From positions 124,001 to 188,000 of the forward strand of contig CANMVS010000010.1 in NCBI GenBank assembly GCA_947501445.1: DNA of 64,000 nucleotides, in the 5' to 3' direction. How positions within the stretch are numbered: position 1 is the first letter of the stretch; each line of letters starts with the position of its first letter. The translations under genes were made by a program, and so were the position numbers. This document shows, piece after piece, positions 32,352-41,171 of this stretch. The notes under the pieces were generated by a model, which ran no database searches, was not told the DNA's origin, and saw only the letters and a program-made list of their open reading frames with translations. This DNA is from an uncultured Rhizobiaceae group bacterium (lineage in GTDB: Bacteria; Pseudomonadota; Alphaproteobacteria; Rhizobiales; Rhizobiaceae).

Positions 32352-32801
32352 TCAATCGCCACCGGGATCAAGAATGCGGGCTCCGGCACCTGTGTCAGCG
32401 AGCTGATCATCAGGGTTCATCAGGCGGCACTTTTTCAAAGACAGGCAACCACAGCCGATACAATCGTCCAGACCATCACGCAGACGCTGCAAACGCTCGA
32501 TGCGATCATCCAGATCATCTTTCCACCAGGTGGAAAGTTTGCGCCAGTCGGCAGCCGAGACAGGGCGCTCACCCGGTAACCGATCCATCGCCTCGGCAAT
32601 ATCCTTCAGCGGAATACCGGTTCGCTGCGCCACTTTGATGACCGCCAGCCGGCGCAATACAGCCTGGGCATAGCGGCGATGGTTGGCACCGTTACGCCAT
32701 GATTGTATCAATCCGCGTGTTTCATAGAAATGGATTGCCGATACGGCAAGCCCGCTGCGTTCTGCCACCTGACCTACGGTCAAACCTGCATCATTTATCA
32801 T
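32352..32801 (-). CDS. soxR: Redox-sensitive MerR-family regulator SoxR
   Basis: The 149-residue protein has an N-terminal MerR winged helix (LTVGQVAERSGLAVSAIHFY), a dimerisation helix, and the [2Fe-2S] cluster motif of SoxR: C114-x2-C117-x-C119-x5-C125 (CIGCGCLSLKKC). Oxidation of the cluster by redox-cycling compounds activates target promoters. The start follows GGAG at about eight bases. It is divergent from an MFS exporter, and a near-consensus SoxR operator lies between them, so that exporter is the probable target. Confidence 0.93.
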   Translation of the reverse strand: MINDAGLTVGQVAERSGLAVSAIHFYETRGLIQSWRNGANHRRYAQAVLRRLAVIKVAQRTGIPLKDIAEAMDRLPGERPVSAADWRKLSTWWKDDLDDRIERLQRLRDGLDDCIGCGCLSLKKCRLMNPDDQLADTGAGARILDPGGD

Positions 32802-32825
32802 TGATATTGCTCCAGTATTTTCCGC

Positions 32826-32856
32826 TTGACCTCAACTTAACTTGAGGAAGTAAGTC
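32826..32856 (+). promoter_or_regulatory. SoxR operator within a long-spacer promoter for the MFS gene
   Basis: CCTCAACTTAACTTGAGG (32830-32847) matches the SoxR consensus palindrome at 17 of 18 positions. It sits inside a promoter reading TTGACC, a 19-base spacer, then TAAGTC; the long spacer is characteristic of MerR-family activation. Confidence 0.82.
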
Positions 32857-32931
32857 TAAATCACCGAAAAGGCAAATCACATTGATACCAAAGAAATTTT
32901 GGTTTTGAGCAGCCAGGAAAAGGCAATACAA

Positions 32932-34458
32932 ATGACCGCACTCGCGCAAGAAACCACCGCTACAGCCGATTCACGGGAAGCAAGCTGGGCAGAACTGTTC
33001 ACGGGCCGTAATGCCCCGATATCAGCCGTTCTCATTGGTGGTATGATCCTGTTTGCCACCAATACCTTCATTGTATCAACAATGTTGCCATCCATCGTCG
33101 CCGACATCGGAGGCCGGAGCCTATACGCGTGGAACACCACCCTGTTTGAACTTGCCGCCATTTTAAGTGCTGTCATGACCGGGCGCATATTGCAGCGACT
33201 TGGTTCCAGAACATCTTTCGCCATCGCCAGCCTGATTTTCATGACAGGCAGTGGATTGGCAGCCCTTGCGCCCAGCATGCCTGTACTGCTGGCAGGCCGA
33301 ACCATACAGGGTGCTGGTGGCGGTATGTTTTTTACCCTGTGTTATTCGATGATCGTGCTCGTCTACGCACAAAACCTTTGGCCGCGCGCCATGGCTTTGC
33401 TTTCCAGCACCTGGGGTATCGCCACACTCATAGGACCGGCAATTGGCGGCATATTTGCGCAGTTGGACTTGTGGCGGGTTGGATTTGGCCTGCTGATACC
33501 GATTACACTCATATTCGTCGTGCTGGCCGTTAACCTGCTGCCAAAACAACACAGCCGTGAAGGCGAACATCAGCCCATCCCAATGTTTCAACTGCTCTTG
33601 TTGGCCGGATCTGTTCTGGCCATTTCCGCGGGCAGCATGTCACATGTTTTACAATTGAATTTCCTCGGAATTGCCGTGTCCGTCATACTGGTTCTGGTCT
33701 TGATGGGGCAGGAAAAACGCGGCAAAAACCGGCTGTTTCCCCGTGGCTCTCTGGTTCCGGGTTCAGCAATGTTTATGGTCTTTGCGTCGATGGCATTGCT
33801 GATCTTCGGCATGGAAAGTGATCTGTTCATGCCGTATTTTCTGCAGAATCTGCACGGTTTGACACCAATGATGGCTGGTTATGTAACAACATTGGTAGCT
33901 GTTGGCTGGACCCTGTCTGAAGTGTTGAGTGCCAAACTCACCGGAAAACAGATGCATCGGGCCGTCAACGCAGGCCCGGCACTGATGTTCATTGGCCTTG
34001 TCATACTCGCGATAGCCACACCCATGGTGACCCACTCGGGTATGGTTCTGATGGCAACGATGGGCGTTGGCCTGCTATTGATAGGATGTGGCATAGGCAT
34101 CGGTTGGCCGCATTTGTCCACTTTTGCCCTTCAGCGGGCACCAGAGGATGAACGGGAATATGCCGCATCAACCCTGTCCACAGTCCAGATGTTTTCAATT
34201 GCATTTGGTGCGGCACTGGCCGGGATGATTGCCAATATCGCTGGCTTCAATAACGCGGCCGGCACCGCAGGCCTTGAAAGAGCCGCCTTCTGGTTGTTCG
34301 CGATTTTTGCAGCCTTTGCTGTCCTGGCTCAATATTGTGTGCGAAAGGTTGTCGCCTGCGAAAAACAAAATACCGCCGGTTCGGGTGCCTGTGGCGAAAC
34401 GGCCATTCCATGTCCGGATGTTCCAGTGGATCAAATTCGTGCAACACAATCATGCTGA
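32932..34458 (+). CDS. MFS drug/multidrug exporter, likely SoxR-regulated
   Basis: The 508-residue inner-membrane protein is a major facilitator of the drug:H+ antiporter type. It has many hydrophobic helices beginning GGMILFATNTFIVSTMLPSIVAD (the TFxVSTMLPxIxxD motif of DHA2-like members), the loop motif GRILQRLGSR, and motif C-like GIATLIGPAIGG. The substrate is unknown; control by SoxR suggests redox-active toxins. The start is the ATG giving MTALAQETT. The C-terminal tail after the last helix is polar and Cys-containing. Confidence 0.88.
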   Translation: MTALAQETTATADSREASWAELFTGRNAPISAVLIGGMILFATNTFIVSTMLPSIVADIGGRSLYAWNTTLFELAAILSAVMTGRILQRLGSRTSFAIASLIFMTGSGLAALAPSMPVLLAGRTIQGAGGGMFFTLCYSMIVLVYAQNLWPRAMALLSSTWGIATLIGPAIGGIFAQLDLWRVGFGLLIPITLIFVVLAVNLLPKQHSREGEHQPIPMFQLLLLAGSVLAISAGSMSHVLQLNFLGIAVSVILVLVLMGQEKRGKNRLFPRGSLVPGSAMFMVFASMALLIFGMESDLFMPYFLQNLHGLTPMMAGYVTTLVAVGWTLSEVLSAKLTGKQMHRAVNAGPALMFIGLVILAIATPMVTHSGMVLMATMGVGLLLIGCGIGIGWPHLSTFALQRAPEDEREYAASTLSTVQMFSIAFGAALAGMIANIAGFNNAAGTAGLERAAFWLFAIFAAFAVLAQYCVRKVVACEKQNTAGSGACGETAIPCPDVPVDQIRATQSC

Positions 34459-34460
34459 TC

Positions 34461-34499
34461 AGTCCGTTTCACGTTCTGTCAAAAACGGCACAACGGTCT
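34461..34499 (-). repeat. Interspersed two-hairpin repeat, hairpin 2 fragment (reverse orientation)
   Basis: Only the second hairpin remains: CCGTTTC, then ACGTTCTGTCA, then AAAACGG, followed by CACAACGGTCT. It lies between the MFS gene and the convergent PLP-enzyme gene. Confidence 0.65.
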
Positions 34500-35427
34500 A
34501 TGTGATTGTCTTGAGCATTTGGACGATGAATGCCTCAAACTGCGTGGAATAGTCCAACGGTTCATCGTCAAGTCGCCCGCGTATAGCGCCCGATACCCGC
34601 GTTGCTTTTTGCTCTGTGAAATATTTGGCTTCCAGGACACCATCACCCGCAGGTAAAAACCTGTGATTGCCGTCCAGGCCCCGCATACAGGCAAAGGGCA
34701 TCGCACTCCCTGGCGCAGTCATCATGGAGACACCCTTTGCACGCAGGGCCTCACGTAAGGGCTCGCGAACATTGATCACCAGCCGATTGACAATTTTTCC
34801 ATCGGCCTTTTCAAACTGCTCGAGCGCATTCTCAAGCGGTTCGGGTGCACTTGTGCCATCTTCCGCGACCCCCGCCATCGCTCGCAGTCCGGCTAATTGC
34901 AGCGACTTTTTCACTGCCAGCAGCCCGAGACCAACGGCAAGCCCTGCGTGTTTGTGCAGCGGGCAGAAGAACACGTCTGCCTGCAGCACATCGCGGTGAT
35001 GGGCAATTGTCGCAAAGGATTGTGCCGCATCGACGACGGTAAGCCCGTTTCCGATTGCCTTGATCGGTTCTATTTGCCCGGTAATCGGATTGATATGGGT
35101 AATCAATGATGTCCTGTCGGCTGTATGATCCGTATCCGACCAATCCGGAATGCCATGATAGCCCGGATACCCTGCATTGCGCACATCAAGACGAATTCCA
35201 TCGATAGCAAGACCGGCAATCGTCGCGGTCAGCCCATGGGTTGTATTGCTGAGAATGTAGATGTCGTGATCAATGCTCAAATGTTCTGCGAGCAGAGATT
35301 TCAACCGCGTCTTGGCCATCGCCGTTCTGGTGAATGGATTTATTGCTGCGTCTGCTCGCAGCGCCGGATTCATAGCCGCCGCATCGACCCCACAATCACG
35401 CAATAGATGCGGTTCAATTTCACCCAT
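34498..35427 (-). CDS. PLP-dependent enzyme of aminotransferase class V fold, substrate unknown
   Basis: The 309-residue protein looks like a compact fold-type I PLP enzyme. A cofactor-binding Asp lies in VVDAAQS (D133), as in class V aminotransferases and cysteine desulfurases. The likely Schiff-base lysine is K159 in CPLHKHAGL, flanked by two His. NTTHGLTATI resembles the phosphate-binding loop. It is shorter than normal class V members (350-400 residues), lacking part of the N-terminal arm. No catalytic cysteine loop for desulfurase activity is obvious. Neighbours do not suggest a pathway. Confidence 0.65.
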   Translation of the reverse strand: MGEIEPHLLRDCGVDAAAMNPALRADAAINPFTRTAMAKTRLKSLLAEHLSIDHDIYILSNTTHGLTATIAGLAIDGIRLDVRNAGYPGYHGIPDWSDTDHTADRTSLITHINPITGQIEPIKAIGNGLTVVDAAQSFATIAHHRDVLQADVFFCPLHKHAGLAVGLGLLAVKKSLQLAGLRAMAGVAEDGTSAPEPLENALEQFEKADGKIVNRLVINVREPLREALRAKGVSMMTAPGSAMPFACMRGLDGNHRFLPAGDGVLEAKYFTEQKATRVSGAIRGRLDDEPLDYSTQFEAFIVQMLKTIT

Positions 35428-35485
35428 CAGTCATTTTCCCGTTTCATGCCAAATGCATATCACGGGTTGCATTGATTGCAAGAAA

Positions 35486-36529
35486 CTATCGCGTTGCCAT
35501 GGCAAGGTGAAATTCGCGAAAGGAAACCATGCGAAGTTGCTCTGGATCCCATAAGGACAACGGAATACTGCGCAGGCTTTCACTCAACGTCAGGCGATTG
35601 ATATAGCGCAACTCCGGATGATTTCTCAGGACCCTCGAAAGCCGGTAAAAAGGAATACGACTGCACAGATGATGGACATGGTGCACGCCTATATTGCCAG
35701 AGAACCAACGCAAAGGCTGCGGAAGATCATAGTGAGAACTGCCATGGAGTGCGGCTTCCTGGCGCTTCCATTCGGGCAGTTTTTCCCAGGTCGTTTCTTC
35801 AAACTGGTGTTGCACAAAGAACAGCCAGACCCCAATGGTTCCGGCAATAATGACAACAGGCAACTGGATTGCGAGGAATACTTTCCACCCGACCAGCCAA
35901 ATCATTGCTGTGGCGAATACTGCAATGGCAAGGTTTGTTCCCATGGTGCTCGTCCATGGTTGCCAGCCGCGTCGCATCATACCAAGCGGCAAACGATTGT
36001 TGAGCAGAAAAATGTAACTGGGTCCGATGCCAAACATGACAAGCGGATGTCGGTACATTCGGTATTTCGCCCTGCCCCACATGGACAGGTCCTGATATTC
36101 TTCAACAGTCAGTGTTTCAATATCACCAAAACCGCGATGGTCCAGACAACCTGAACCTGCATGATGCAGCGCATGGCTGCGTTGCCAAAAGCTGTAGGGG
36201 GTCATGGTCAGGACACCGATCGTACGACCAGTCCAATTGTTGGCGATCGTATTACCCAGAAATGAGTCATGACCACAATCGTGCTGGATCATGAACAGGC
36301 GAACGAGAAAACCGGCTGTCGGTATTACGAGGATGAGGCCCAGCCAATAATCATGATACAGCAACAGAGCTGTTACCGCCCATAAGGCAACAAATGGAAC
36401 AAATGTGACAAAAAGCTCGTAGATGCCGCGCGCGTTGCTCGGGTCTCTATATTGAGCAAGAATCCTTGACCAGGCTCTTGCATCCAGTGGTTCGGAAATT
36501 TCAGCCGGTGGTTCTGTTACATTAAACAA
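35486..36529 (-). CDS. Membrane fatty acid desaturase
   Basis: The 347-residue membrane-bound di-iron desaturase has the three histidine boxes: HDCGH (residues 83-87), HALHH (119-123) and HHVHH near residue 288. They are separated by hydrophobic helix pairs. It most resembles bacterial delta-12/omega-6-type acyl-lipid desaturases, but regiospecificity cannot be read. No ATG exists before the first histidine box; a TTG nine bases after AGAAGG is the likely start. It is a single gene followed by a short gap and the PLP enzyme. Confidence 0.9.
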   Translation of the reverse strand: MFNVTEPPAEISEPLDARAWSRILAQYRDPSNARGIYELFVTFVPFVALWAVTALLLYHDYWLGLILVIPTAGFLVRLFMIQHDCGHDSFLGNTIANNWTGRTIGVLTMTPYSFWQRSHALHHAGSGCLDHRGFGDIETLTVEEYQDLSMWGRAKYRMYRHPLVMFGIGPSYIFLLNNRLPLGMMRRGWQPWTSTMGTNLAIAVFATAMIWLVGWKVFLAIQLPVVIIAGTIGVWLFFVQHQFEETTWEKLPEWKRQEAALHGSSHYDLPQPLRWFSGNIGVHHVHHLCSRIPFYRLSRVLRNHPELRYINRLTLSESLRSIPLSLWDPEQLRMVSFREFHLAMATR

Positions 36530-36962
36530 ACGAACACGCCTTCTTTTCTCAGTGTTGCGACTGGAACGCTACATCTGGAGAAAAGTGTAGGTACCTGAAG
36601 TATTTTTCTTTTTGAGCCTACAAACTTCCGTCGACAATTTGTCGGAGGAAAAAGCTGATCCATACATCAATATCACAATATATGACATTTTGACGTAAAA
36701 CCGGATCAAACGCCCTGCGTTCACATATCCACGATATGCAGCATATTCAAGTCACGCTTTGGTCAATGCCACGTTTGTTATTGTTAAAGGCGCCGATCTG
36801 ACGGCGCCGTTACCAGTCAAACTGTTGCCCGATTATAGAATTGTCATGAACAACACAAAGCTTAGGGTTCGGTTTCTGCGCAATTTGAAAATACCCGGCA
36901 AGAGAAAACTGCGGCAGTTTGCCGCAGCCCTTGTTTGGGCAGCGGTACCCCGGGTCCGGACA
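36530..36962. other. Gap upstream of the desaturase
   Basis: These 433 bases carry a 13-bp palindrome CGACAATTTGTCG (36632-36644), a GC-rich hairpin GGCGCC-N8-GGCGCC (36789-36808), and the terminator of the next gene. The palindrome could be an operator for the desaturase. Open frames here look like shadows. Confidence 0.5.
36905..36927 (-). terminator. Terminator of the six-helix membrane protein gene
   Basis: On the minus strand CTGCGGCA pairs perfectly with TGCCGCAG around AAC, followed by TTTTCTCTT, 36 nt past the stop. Confidence 0.82.
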
Positions 36963-37616
36963 TTACGCCCTTTGCCGCAACTTCAACCAGGCGACCAGAT
37001 GCAGGATAATAAAGACCGGCACCAGAAAGGCGGGAATCAGAACCATCGGCAGATATTGCATCAGATCCGATGTCGGACCTGTGGCAGACGCAAAGACACG
37101 GCCGGTTCCCGAAAGGATGCCGGTACCAATTGCAATGACAAAATCCACCATGCCGACAACGATAATAAAATAGGACTGCTGTCTGTGGTTGGCGCTGCCA
37201 CGCGCAACATTGACCGCAACAAATGCAGCAGCCAGACCAACAAGAACATCACCAACACCCGCCGGGAGTGCAAATGCAGCCGGCAATAACTCCATGCCGA
37301 GAAGAAACAGAAACACCCCGCCAACGACACGCCAGGCCTGCATGGCCACCACATGCGCCAGATCAAGACGCGTTACCCAGTCGCGAACGCCCTTTATGCG
37401 TCTATAAGCGATCCAGAAAACAAGCCCCGGTGCAACGGCTGCTATAGCAACATTGATTGGCGGGCTGCCTTGCGGAGCAACAAAAAAACCGGCCTTGGCA
37501 AGCCAGTAAATTGTCGCGCCCCAAAGCAACAGGACAGCACCTGCAACATAGGGATAAACAGAACGAATGGGCTCAGATTGAAGTCCACTATCTATTGTTC
37601 CATCAGTCGTTTTCAT
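36963..37616 (-). CDS. Six-helix inner-membrane protein, uncharacterised, in MarR operon
   Basis: The 217-residue protein has six clear hydrophobic helices (for example AGAVLLLWGATIYWLA, FLFLLGMELLPAAFALPAG, VGDVLVGLAAAFVAVNVA, FIIVVGMVDFVIAIGTGIL). It has no catalytic motif I recognise, so no function is given. The start is the ATG six bases after GGAG. It lies 50 nt downstream of the marR gene, and a GTGTATATACAC palindrome identical to that before marR sits in the gap. It is probably repressed by that MarR protein. Confidence 0.75.
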   Translation of the reverse strand: MKTTDGTIDSGLQSEPIRSVYPYVAGAVLLLWGATIYWLAKAGFFVAPQGSPPINVAIAAVAPGLVFWIAYRRIKGVRDWVTRLDLAHVVAMQAWRVVGGVFLFLLGMELLPAAFALPAGVGDVLVGLAAAFVAVNVARGSANHRQQSYFIIVVGMVDFVIAIGTGILSGTGRVFASATGPTSDLMQYLPMVLIPAFLVPVFIILHLVAWLKLRQRA

Positions 37617-37633
37617 AATAATCTCCATTTTAC

Positions 37634-37645
37634 GTGTATATACAC
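37634..37645. promoter_or_regulatory. Palindromic operator GTGTATATACAC before the membrane protein gene
   Basis: A perfect 12-bp palindrome lies 18 nt upstream of the start codon, identical to the one upstream of marR. It is probably the MarR binding site. Confidence 0.7.
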
Positions 37646-37666
37646 TCAATTTGATAAAAAAAATGC

Positions 37667-38077
37667 CTACAGTTTCTTAAGTGATGTCAGCAATTGGCTG
37701 GCATCCACATCTTTAACGCGGCGCATTGCGCTGACCTGCGCATCTTCCCACAGGGGTAACGCCTGCTGATAAACAGCGTGCCCCTTCCGGGTCAGTCTCA
37801 TCGCATTGACCCGGCGGTCATCCTCCTGAGCACGCTCAATCAGCCCCCGCTTTACCAAGAGGTTCAAATTGCGCGTAACCGTGGTTCGCTCGGTGCCCAA
37901 CAGATCTGCCAATTGTGTCGTGGCAAGTGTTTCGTGCCCCGCAAGCAAGGCCAGTGTTGTAAATTGCTGTGCACTCAGTTCCAAAGGTGCAAGTGCAAGC
38001 TCCATGCGGCGCGCCATTGCCCGTGCCGCCCGTTGCAGATTGAAGGTCAAACAGTTTGTCGGGTTCGTCATATCCAT
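37667..38077 (-). CDS. MarR-family transcriptional regulator
   Basis: The 136-residue winged-helix protein has LELSAQQFTTLALLAGHETL, the recognition region LADLLGTERTTVTRNLNLLVKRGL and the wing ERAQEDDRRVNAMRLTRKG, all typical of MarR. Such proteins usually repress their own operon and release DNA on binding a phenolic ligand or on oxidation. The start is one of two ATGs 6 nt apart; the first is used here. A GTGTATATACAC palindrome lies immediately upstream and again before the next gene. Confidence 0.9.
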   Translation of the reverse strand: MDMTNPTNCLTFNLQRAARAMARRMELALAPLELSAQQFTTLALLAGHETLATTQLADLLGTERTTVTRNLNLLVKRGLIERAQEDDRRVNAMRLTRKGHAVYQQALPLWEDAQVSAMRRVKDVDASQLLTSLKKL

Positions 38078-38082
38078 ATTAA

Positions 38083-38094
38083 GTGTATATACAC
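38083..38094. promoter_or_regulatory. Palindromic operator GTGTATATACAC before marR
   Basis: A perfect 12-bp palindrome with the same sequence as the site at 37634. It starts five bases beyond the marR start codon on its upstream side, where a bound repressor would block initiation. Confidence 0.7.
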
Positions 38095-38186
38095 CTAAAT
38101 GATGCTTATGCAATCAAAAAGCCGGATATTTTGAGAAATGCCAAATTGACACTATTATGGGTTGTGTTTTTTTGGGGGATTAAAAA

Positions 38187-38615
38187 ATGTCAGATATTAC
38201 CGATGTTATGAAGACCTGGTTCGAGCGTGTCTGGGCCAACGAAGATGATTCTGCGATTGATGAAATGCTTGTCGAAGACACCCATGCCAGAGGCCTGGGT
38301 GCGCAGCCACATGTGGGTCCGGAGGAATTCAAGGTGTTCCACCGCGCACTGCTGCAACTGGTCGGCAATGTCAGGGTTACCATCGATAAAAGCCTGATAC
38401 AGGACGATTGGGCGTCAATGCTCATAACGCTGCGGGCAACGAGCAGAGACGGGAAAAAGCCGATTGAAATCAGCGGACATGTTTTTGCCCGTGTTGAAGG
38501 TAACGTCATCCACGAAGCCTACAACCATATAGACTTCATGTTAATGTTTGAGCAGCTTGATCTGATGCCGGATAAAACGTTTGAGCGCTGCCTGACTTGC
38601 CAGAAGCTGACCTGA
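38187..38615 (+). CDS. SnoaL/NTF2-like small protein
   Basis: The 142-residue protein looks like a cystatin-type NTF2/SnoaL fold: VMKTWFERVWANEDDSAIDEML at the start, HVGPEEFKVFHRALLQ in the middle, and HEAYNHIDFMLMFEQLDLMP near the end, as in ester-cyclase-like family members. These are enzymes or ligand-binding proteins with many substrates; none can be named. The ATG follows a GGGGGA ribosome site. It is divergent from marR. Confidence 0.75.
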   Translation: MSDITDVMKTWFERVWANEDDSAIDEMLVEDTHARGLGAQPHVGPEEFKVFHRALLQLVGNVRVTIDKSLIQDDWASMLITLRATSRDGKKPIEISGHVFARVEGNVIHEAYNHIDFMLMFEQLDLMPDKTFERCLTCQKLT

Positions 38616-39143
38616 TCAGCAGGCCGTTTCGCACGTCCTGTACCCGCATTGACGCGGGCAGTTTATAGACGAAATTGCTTTCAAAACCGCAGAACCGGCC
38701 AATGGTCGTGTGGCTCTTGATCAAAACGCCCACTGTTTTGCCACCGAAGTGAAAAAGCTGCGTTCCTTTTTGAAACGTAATGCGGTAGCCGCAGATATGC
38801 TGGAACTGGCAATTTGGAGACAGGCTTGCATCTGCGTGCAAGGCAATTGCAGACAACAGCGATTTTGAGGCAATGCGTCCCGTAGATGCAGCGAATAAGC
38901 GCCATGCGAGATAGATTTGCGGGCGATCCGGATGTGCTGGCCGAACATTTTGCGAAATACAAGATCCAATACCGACAAGGCCCTTGAAAAACCGCTCGGG
39001 CATTCCTTTCTTCAAGGTGGCCAATATACAGTAAGGTTCTGAAAATTCTGGCAGGACATGCAGGGTAAAGATAGTCAGGACACTGCCGGTTCGAATGATT
39101 GATTTCTTCTTTGGCCGTTCGGAGCTAATTGAAAGCACACCAT
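38616..39143. other. 528 bases without a confident gene
   Basis: A minus-strand frame is open across the whole stretch (39285 to 38536), and an internal ATG at 39003 would give 156 residues. It runs 80 nt into the end of the SnoaL-like gene and has no recognisable domain or good ribosome site. It may be chance, or the decayed remains of a gene. Nothing else is seen. Confidence 0.4.
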
Positions 39144-40481
39144 ATGGCGCGACCTCAGACCAGCGGTTCAAATACAACGGCCGACCTGTCATTCGAAGCG
39201 GAGGAAGTTGCTGCATTGAGAACAGCAATGTGGGGCCGTTTGGTCTCATTGACACTGATTGGTTTGCTGGCGACAGTGCTGACACCCTGGCCTGGTCCCA
39301 TCTACCTGTACGGTCTTTTGGTCCTTTTCATTTTCCTTGGTTATCTTTCCTATCTGGCGGCACGGGCTCCATGGCGCCGCGCCTGGCATAGTTATGCATT
39401 CGTAACAGCAGATTTTGCACTGCTGTCGTTCACATTGATCTATCCCAATCCACTGATCCCATTTGACCTGCCGCCACAGATGGGCCTGCGGTTTGGTAAT
39501 TTTATCTATTTTTTCGTACTGCTGTCCGGTCTCACCTATCTTTACAAACCGGGGCTTGTTTTGTGGGGCGGATTTTCCGCAGCTGTCAGCTGGTTCGTGG
39601 GCATCATGTGGTTGCAAAGCCTGCCGGGCAGTGTATGGCGCGAACCCGAAGACAGGAATCCTGAGGAATTTCTTGCACTCTTCGGTAACGCTGAATTCAT
39701 CGATCTTGGCATACGCCTGCAGGAGGTAATGGTGCTGCTCATCACCGCCGGATTGCTTGCACTGGCTGTCCAGCGGGCGCGTGCCATTGCACTTCGCCAG
39801 GCAAACCTTGCTGGCGAAAGAACCAATCTGGCCCGCTACTTTCCACGCAAGACAGTTGACATGCTTGCCGCCAAAAAGGCCACTTTTTCAAGACCTCGCG
39901 AGCATGATGCCGCTGTCCTGTTTGCTGATCTGGTATCATTCACAAGCTGGGCAGAGACACGATCGCCCCGCCGTACAATCGCAATTCTTCGCGAGGTTCA
40001 CAACCTGATGGCAGAGGTCATTTTCAAACACGAAGGAACGCTGGACAAATTTATTGGAGACGGCATGATGGCCACATTTGGCACGCCGGAACCATCAAAG
40101 CGTGATGCAATAAATGCTCTTTCAGCCGCCGTGGATATGGTCCATGCCTTTGAAAGCTGGCGGCGCTCCAGCGATGATGACGATATACGCGAATTGAAAC
40201 TTGCCATCGGTGTTCACTATGGACCGATCGTGCTGGGGGATATCGGCAATTCCAGCCGTATGGAATTTGCTGTGCTGGGTGATACGGTCAATGTCGCTGC
40301 CCGGCTCGAAAAGGCCAATCGTGAAATCGGCAGCCGCTGCATTGTCAGTGCCGACCTTGTGGACGCTGCAAAATTTGAAAATCCGGATGAATCCACACCG
40401 GTCATCGCCAACCTGCAAAACCACGATCCACTCACGTTGCGCGGGCGAAGCCGCACAACCCAAATACTGGTGTTGCAGTAA
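39144..40481 (+). CDS. Membrane-bound class III adenylate/guanylate cyclase
   Basis: The 445-residue protein has six or so hydrophobic helices (residues about 32-210), a short linker NLARYFPRKTVDML as in CyaA-type cyclases, and a class III catalytic domain. Metal-binding aspartates lie in LFADLVSF (D262) and KFIGDGMM, with the purine-selecting Lys present. LGDTVNVAARLE supplies the Asn/Arg transition-state residues. The membrane part may sense a small ligand. A TTG 15 nt upstream with a closer ribosome site is an alternative start. It converges on the TlpA-like gene. Confidence 0.9.
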   Translation: MARPQTSGSNTTADLSFEAEEVAALRTAMWGRLVSLTLIGLLATVLTPWPGPIYLYGLLVLFIFLGYLSYLAARAPWRRAWHSYAFVTADFALLSFTLIYPNPLIPFDLPPQMGLRFGNFIYFFVLLSGLTYLYKPGLVLWGGFSAAVSWFVGIMWLQSLPGSVWREPEDRNPEEFLALFGNAEFIDLGIRLQEVMVLLITAGLLALAVQRARAIALRQANLAGERTNLARYFPRKTVDMLAAKKATFSRPREHDAAVLFADLVSFTSWAETRSPRRTIAILREVHNLMAEVIFKHEGTLDKFIGDGMMATFGTPEPSKRDAINALSAAVDMVHAFESWRRSSDDDDIRELKLAIGVHYGPIVLGDIGNSSRMEFAVLGDTVNVAARLEKANREIGSRCIVSADLVDAAKFENPDESTPVIANLQNHDPLTLRGRSRTTQILVLQ

Positions 40482-40545
40482 ACCACCATCAATCACCTGC
40501 AGTTGCCGGGATGAATGTACCCATCGACATGCAGGATATTTGAAG

Positions 40546-41088
40546 CTAATTCGATGCCGCTTGCGTCAGCGCCTTTTTCAGCTCATCCGCCGTTACATGC
40601 GTTTTGGTTGCGCCGCGTTTGTGAACGAAACGCCATACCTCATCACCGCTTGCGCCATAGACAACCACCGTTGGAATCCTGTCGATATTGCCGAATGCAA
40701 GCTTCATCTCCTCTGATCCTTTGACAAGTGGAAAGCCGGGTGTCGTATGCGAGAGAAATCGTTGCATCCGCCCCGGGTTTTTCACGCCGCCAAAATCCTC
40801 ATGGAGGTTGATCCCGATGATCTGCACCCTTGGATATTGACCACTATCGACAAGCGCGTTGAGATGTTTGAACTCATCCGTACAGGGCGGGCACCAGGAC
40901 GCGAAAAACGTCACGACCACGGGCTGCCCCGCTTGCGGTACATCATTTGAGGCATAAGGCGTCTGTATAACAGGAGCTGCTGCAACCAACGGACGCAAGG
41001 CCTGCCAGGCAACCGGTTCGGCAACTGCCAACCTCAGGCAGCCCAGATACAGGACACAAGCATGTGCTAAAAACACCAGATATCGCAT
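40546..41088 (-). CDS. TlpA/ResA-like exported thiol-disulfide oxidoreductase
   Basis: The 180-residue protein has an N-terminal signal or anchor (LVFLAHACVLYLGCLRLAVA), a thioredoxin fold with the redox motif WCPPC (C66, C69) in TFFASWCPPCTDEF, and the cis-Pro region DRIPTVVVYG. Such proteins reduce apocytochrome c or copper-site cysteines in the periplasm. It lies 83 nt downstream of the cyclase that ends the YcaO operon, on the same strand, so it could be part of that transcript. Confidence 0.88.
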   Translation of the reverse strand: MRYLVFLAHACVLYLGCLRLAVAEPVAWQALRPLVAAAPVIQTPYASNDVPQAGQPVVVTFFASWCPPCTDEFKHLNALVDSGQYPRVQIIGINLHEDFGGVKNPGRMQRFLSHTTPGFPLVKGSEEMKLAFGNIDRIPTVVVYGASGDEVWRFVHKRGATKTHVTADELKKALTQAASN

Positions 41089-41171
41089 GGTAGGATGCTA
41101 AGGTTGCACGCGCCGCTCGGCAAATCAAAAACCTGTCAGAACAGCTTTACCGCACCGCTAAATGGAGCCTA

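Noticed and set aside
36759-37289. Plus-strand frame starting in the gap before the six-helix membrane protein
   Set aside because: It passes through the terminator hairpin and then runs antisense to the membrane protein. Its product is basic, low in hydrophobic residues and without a domain.
38536-39285. 250-residue minus-strand frame between the SnoaL-like and cyclase genes
   Set aside because: It overlaps both neighbours, has no ribosome site at a sensible start and no recognisable domain.
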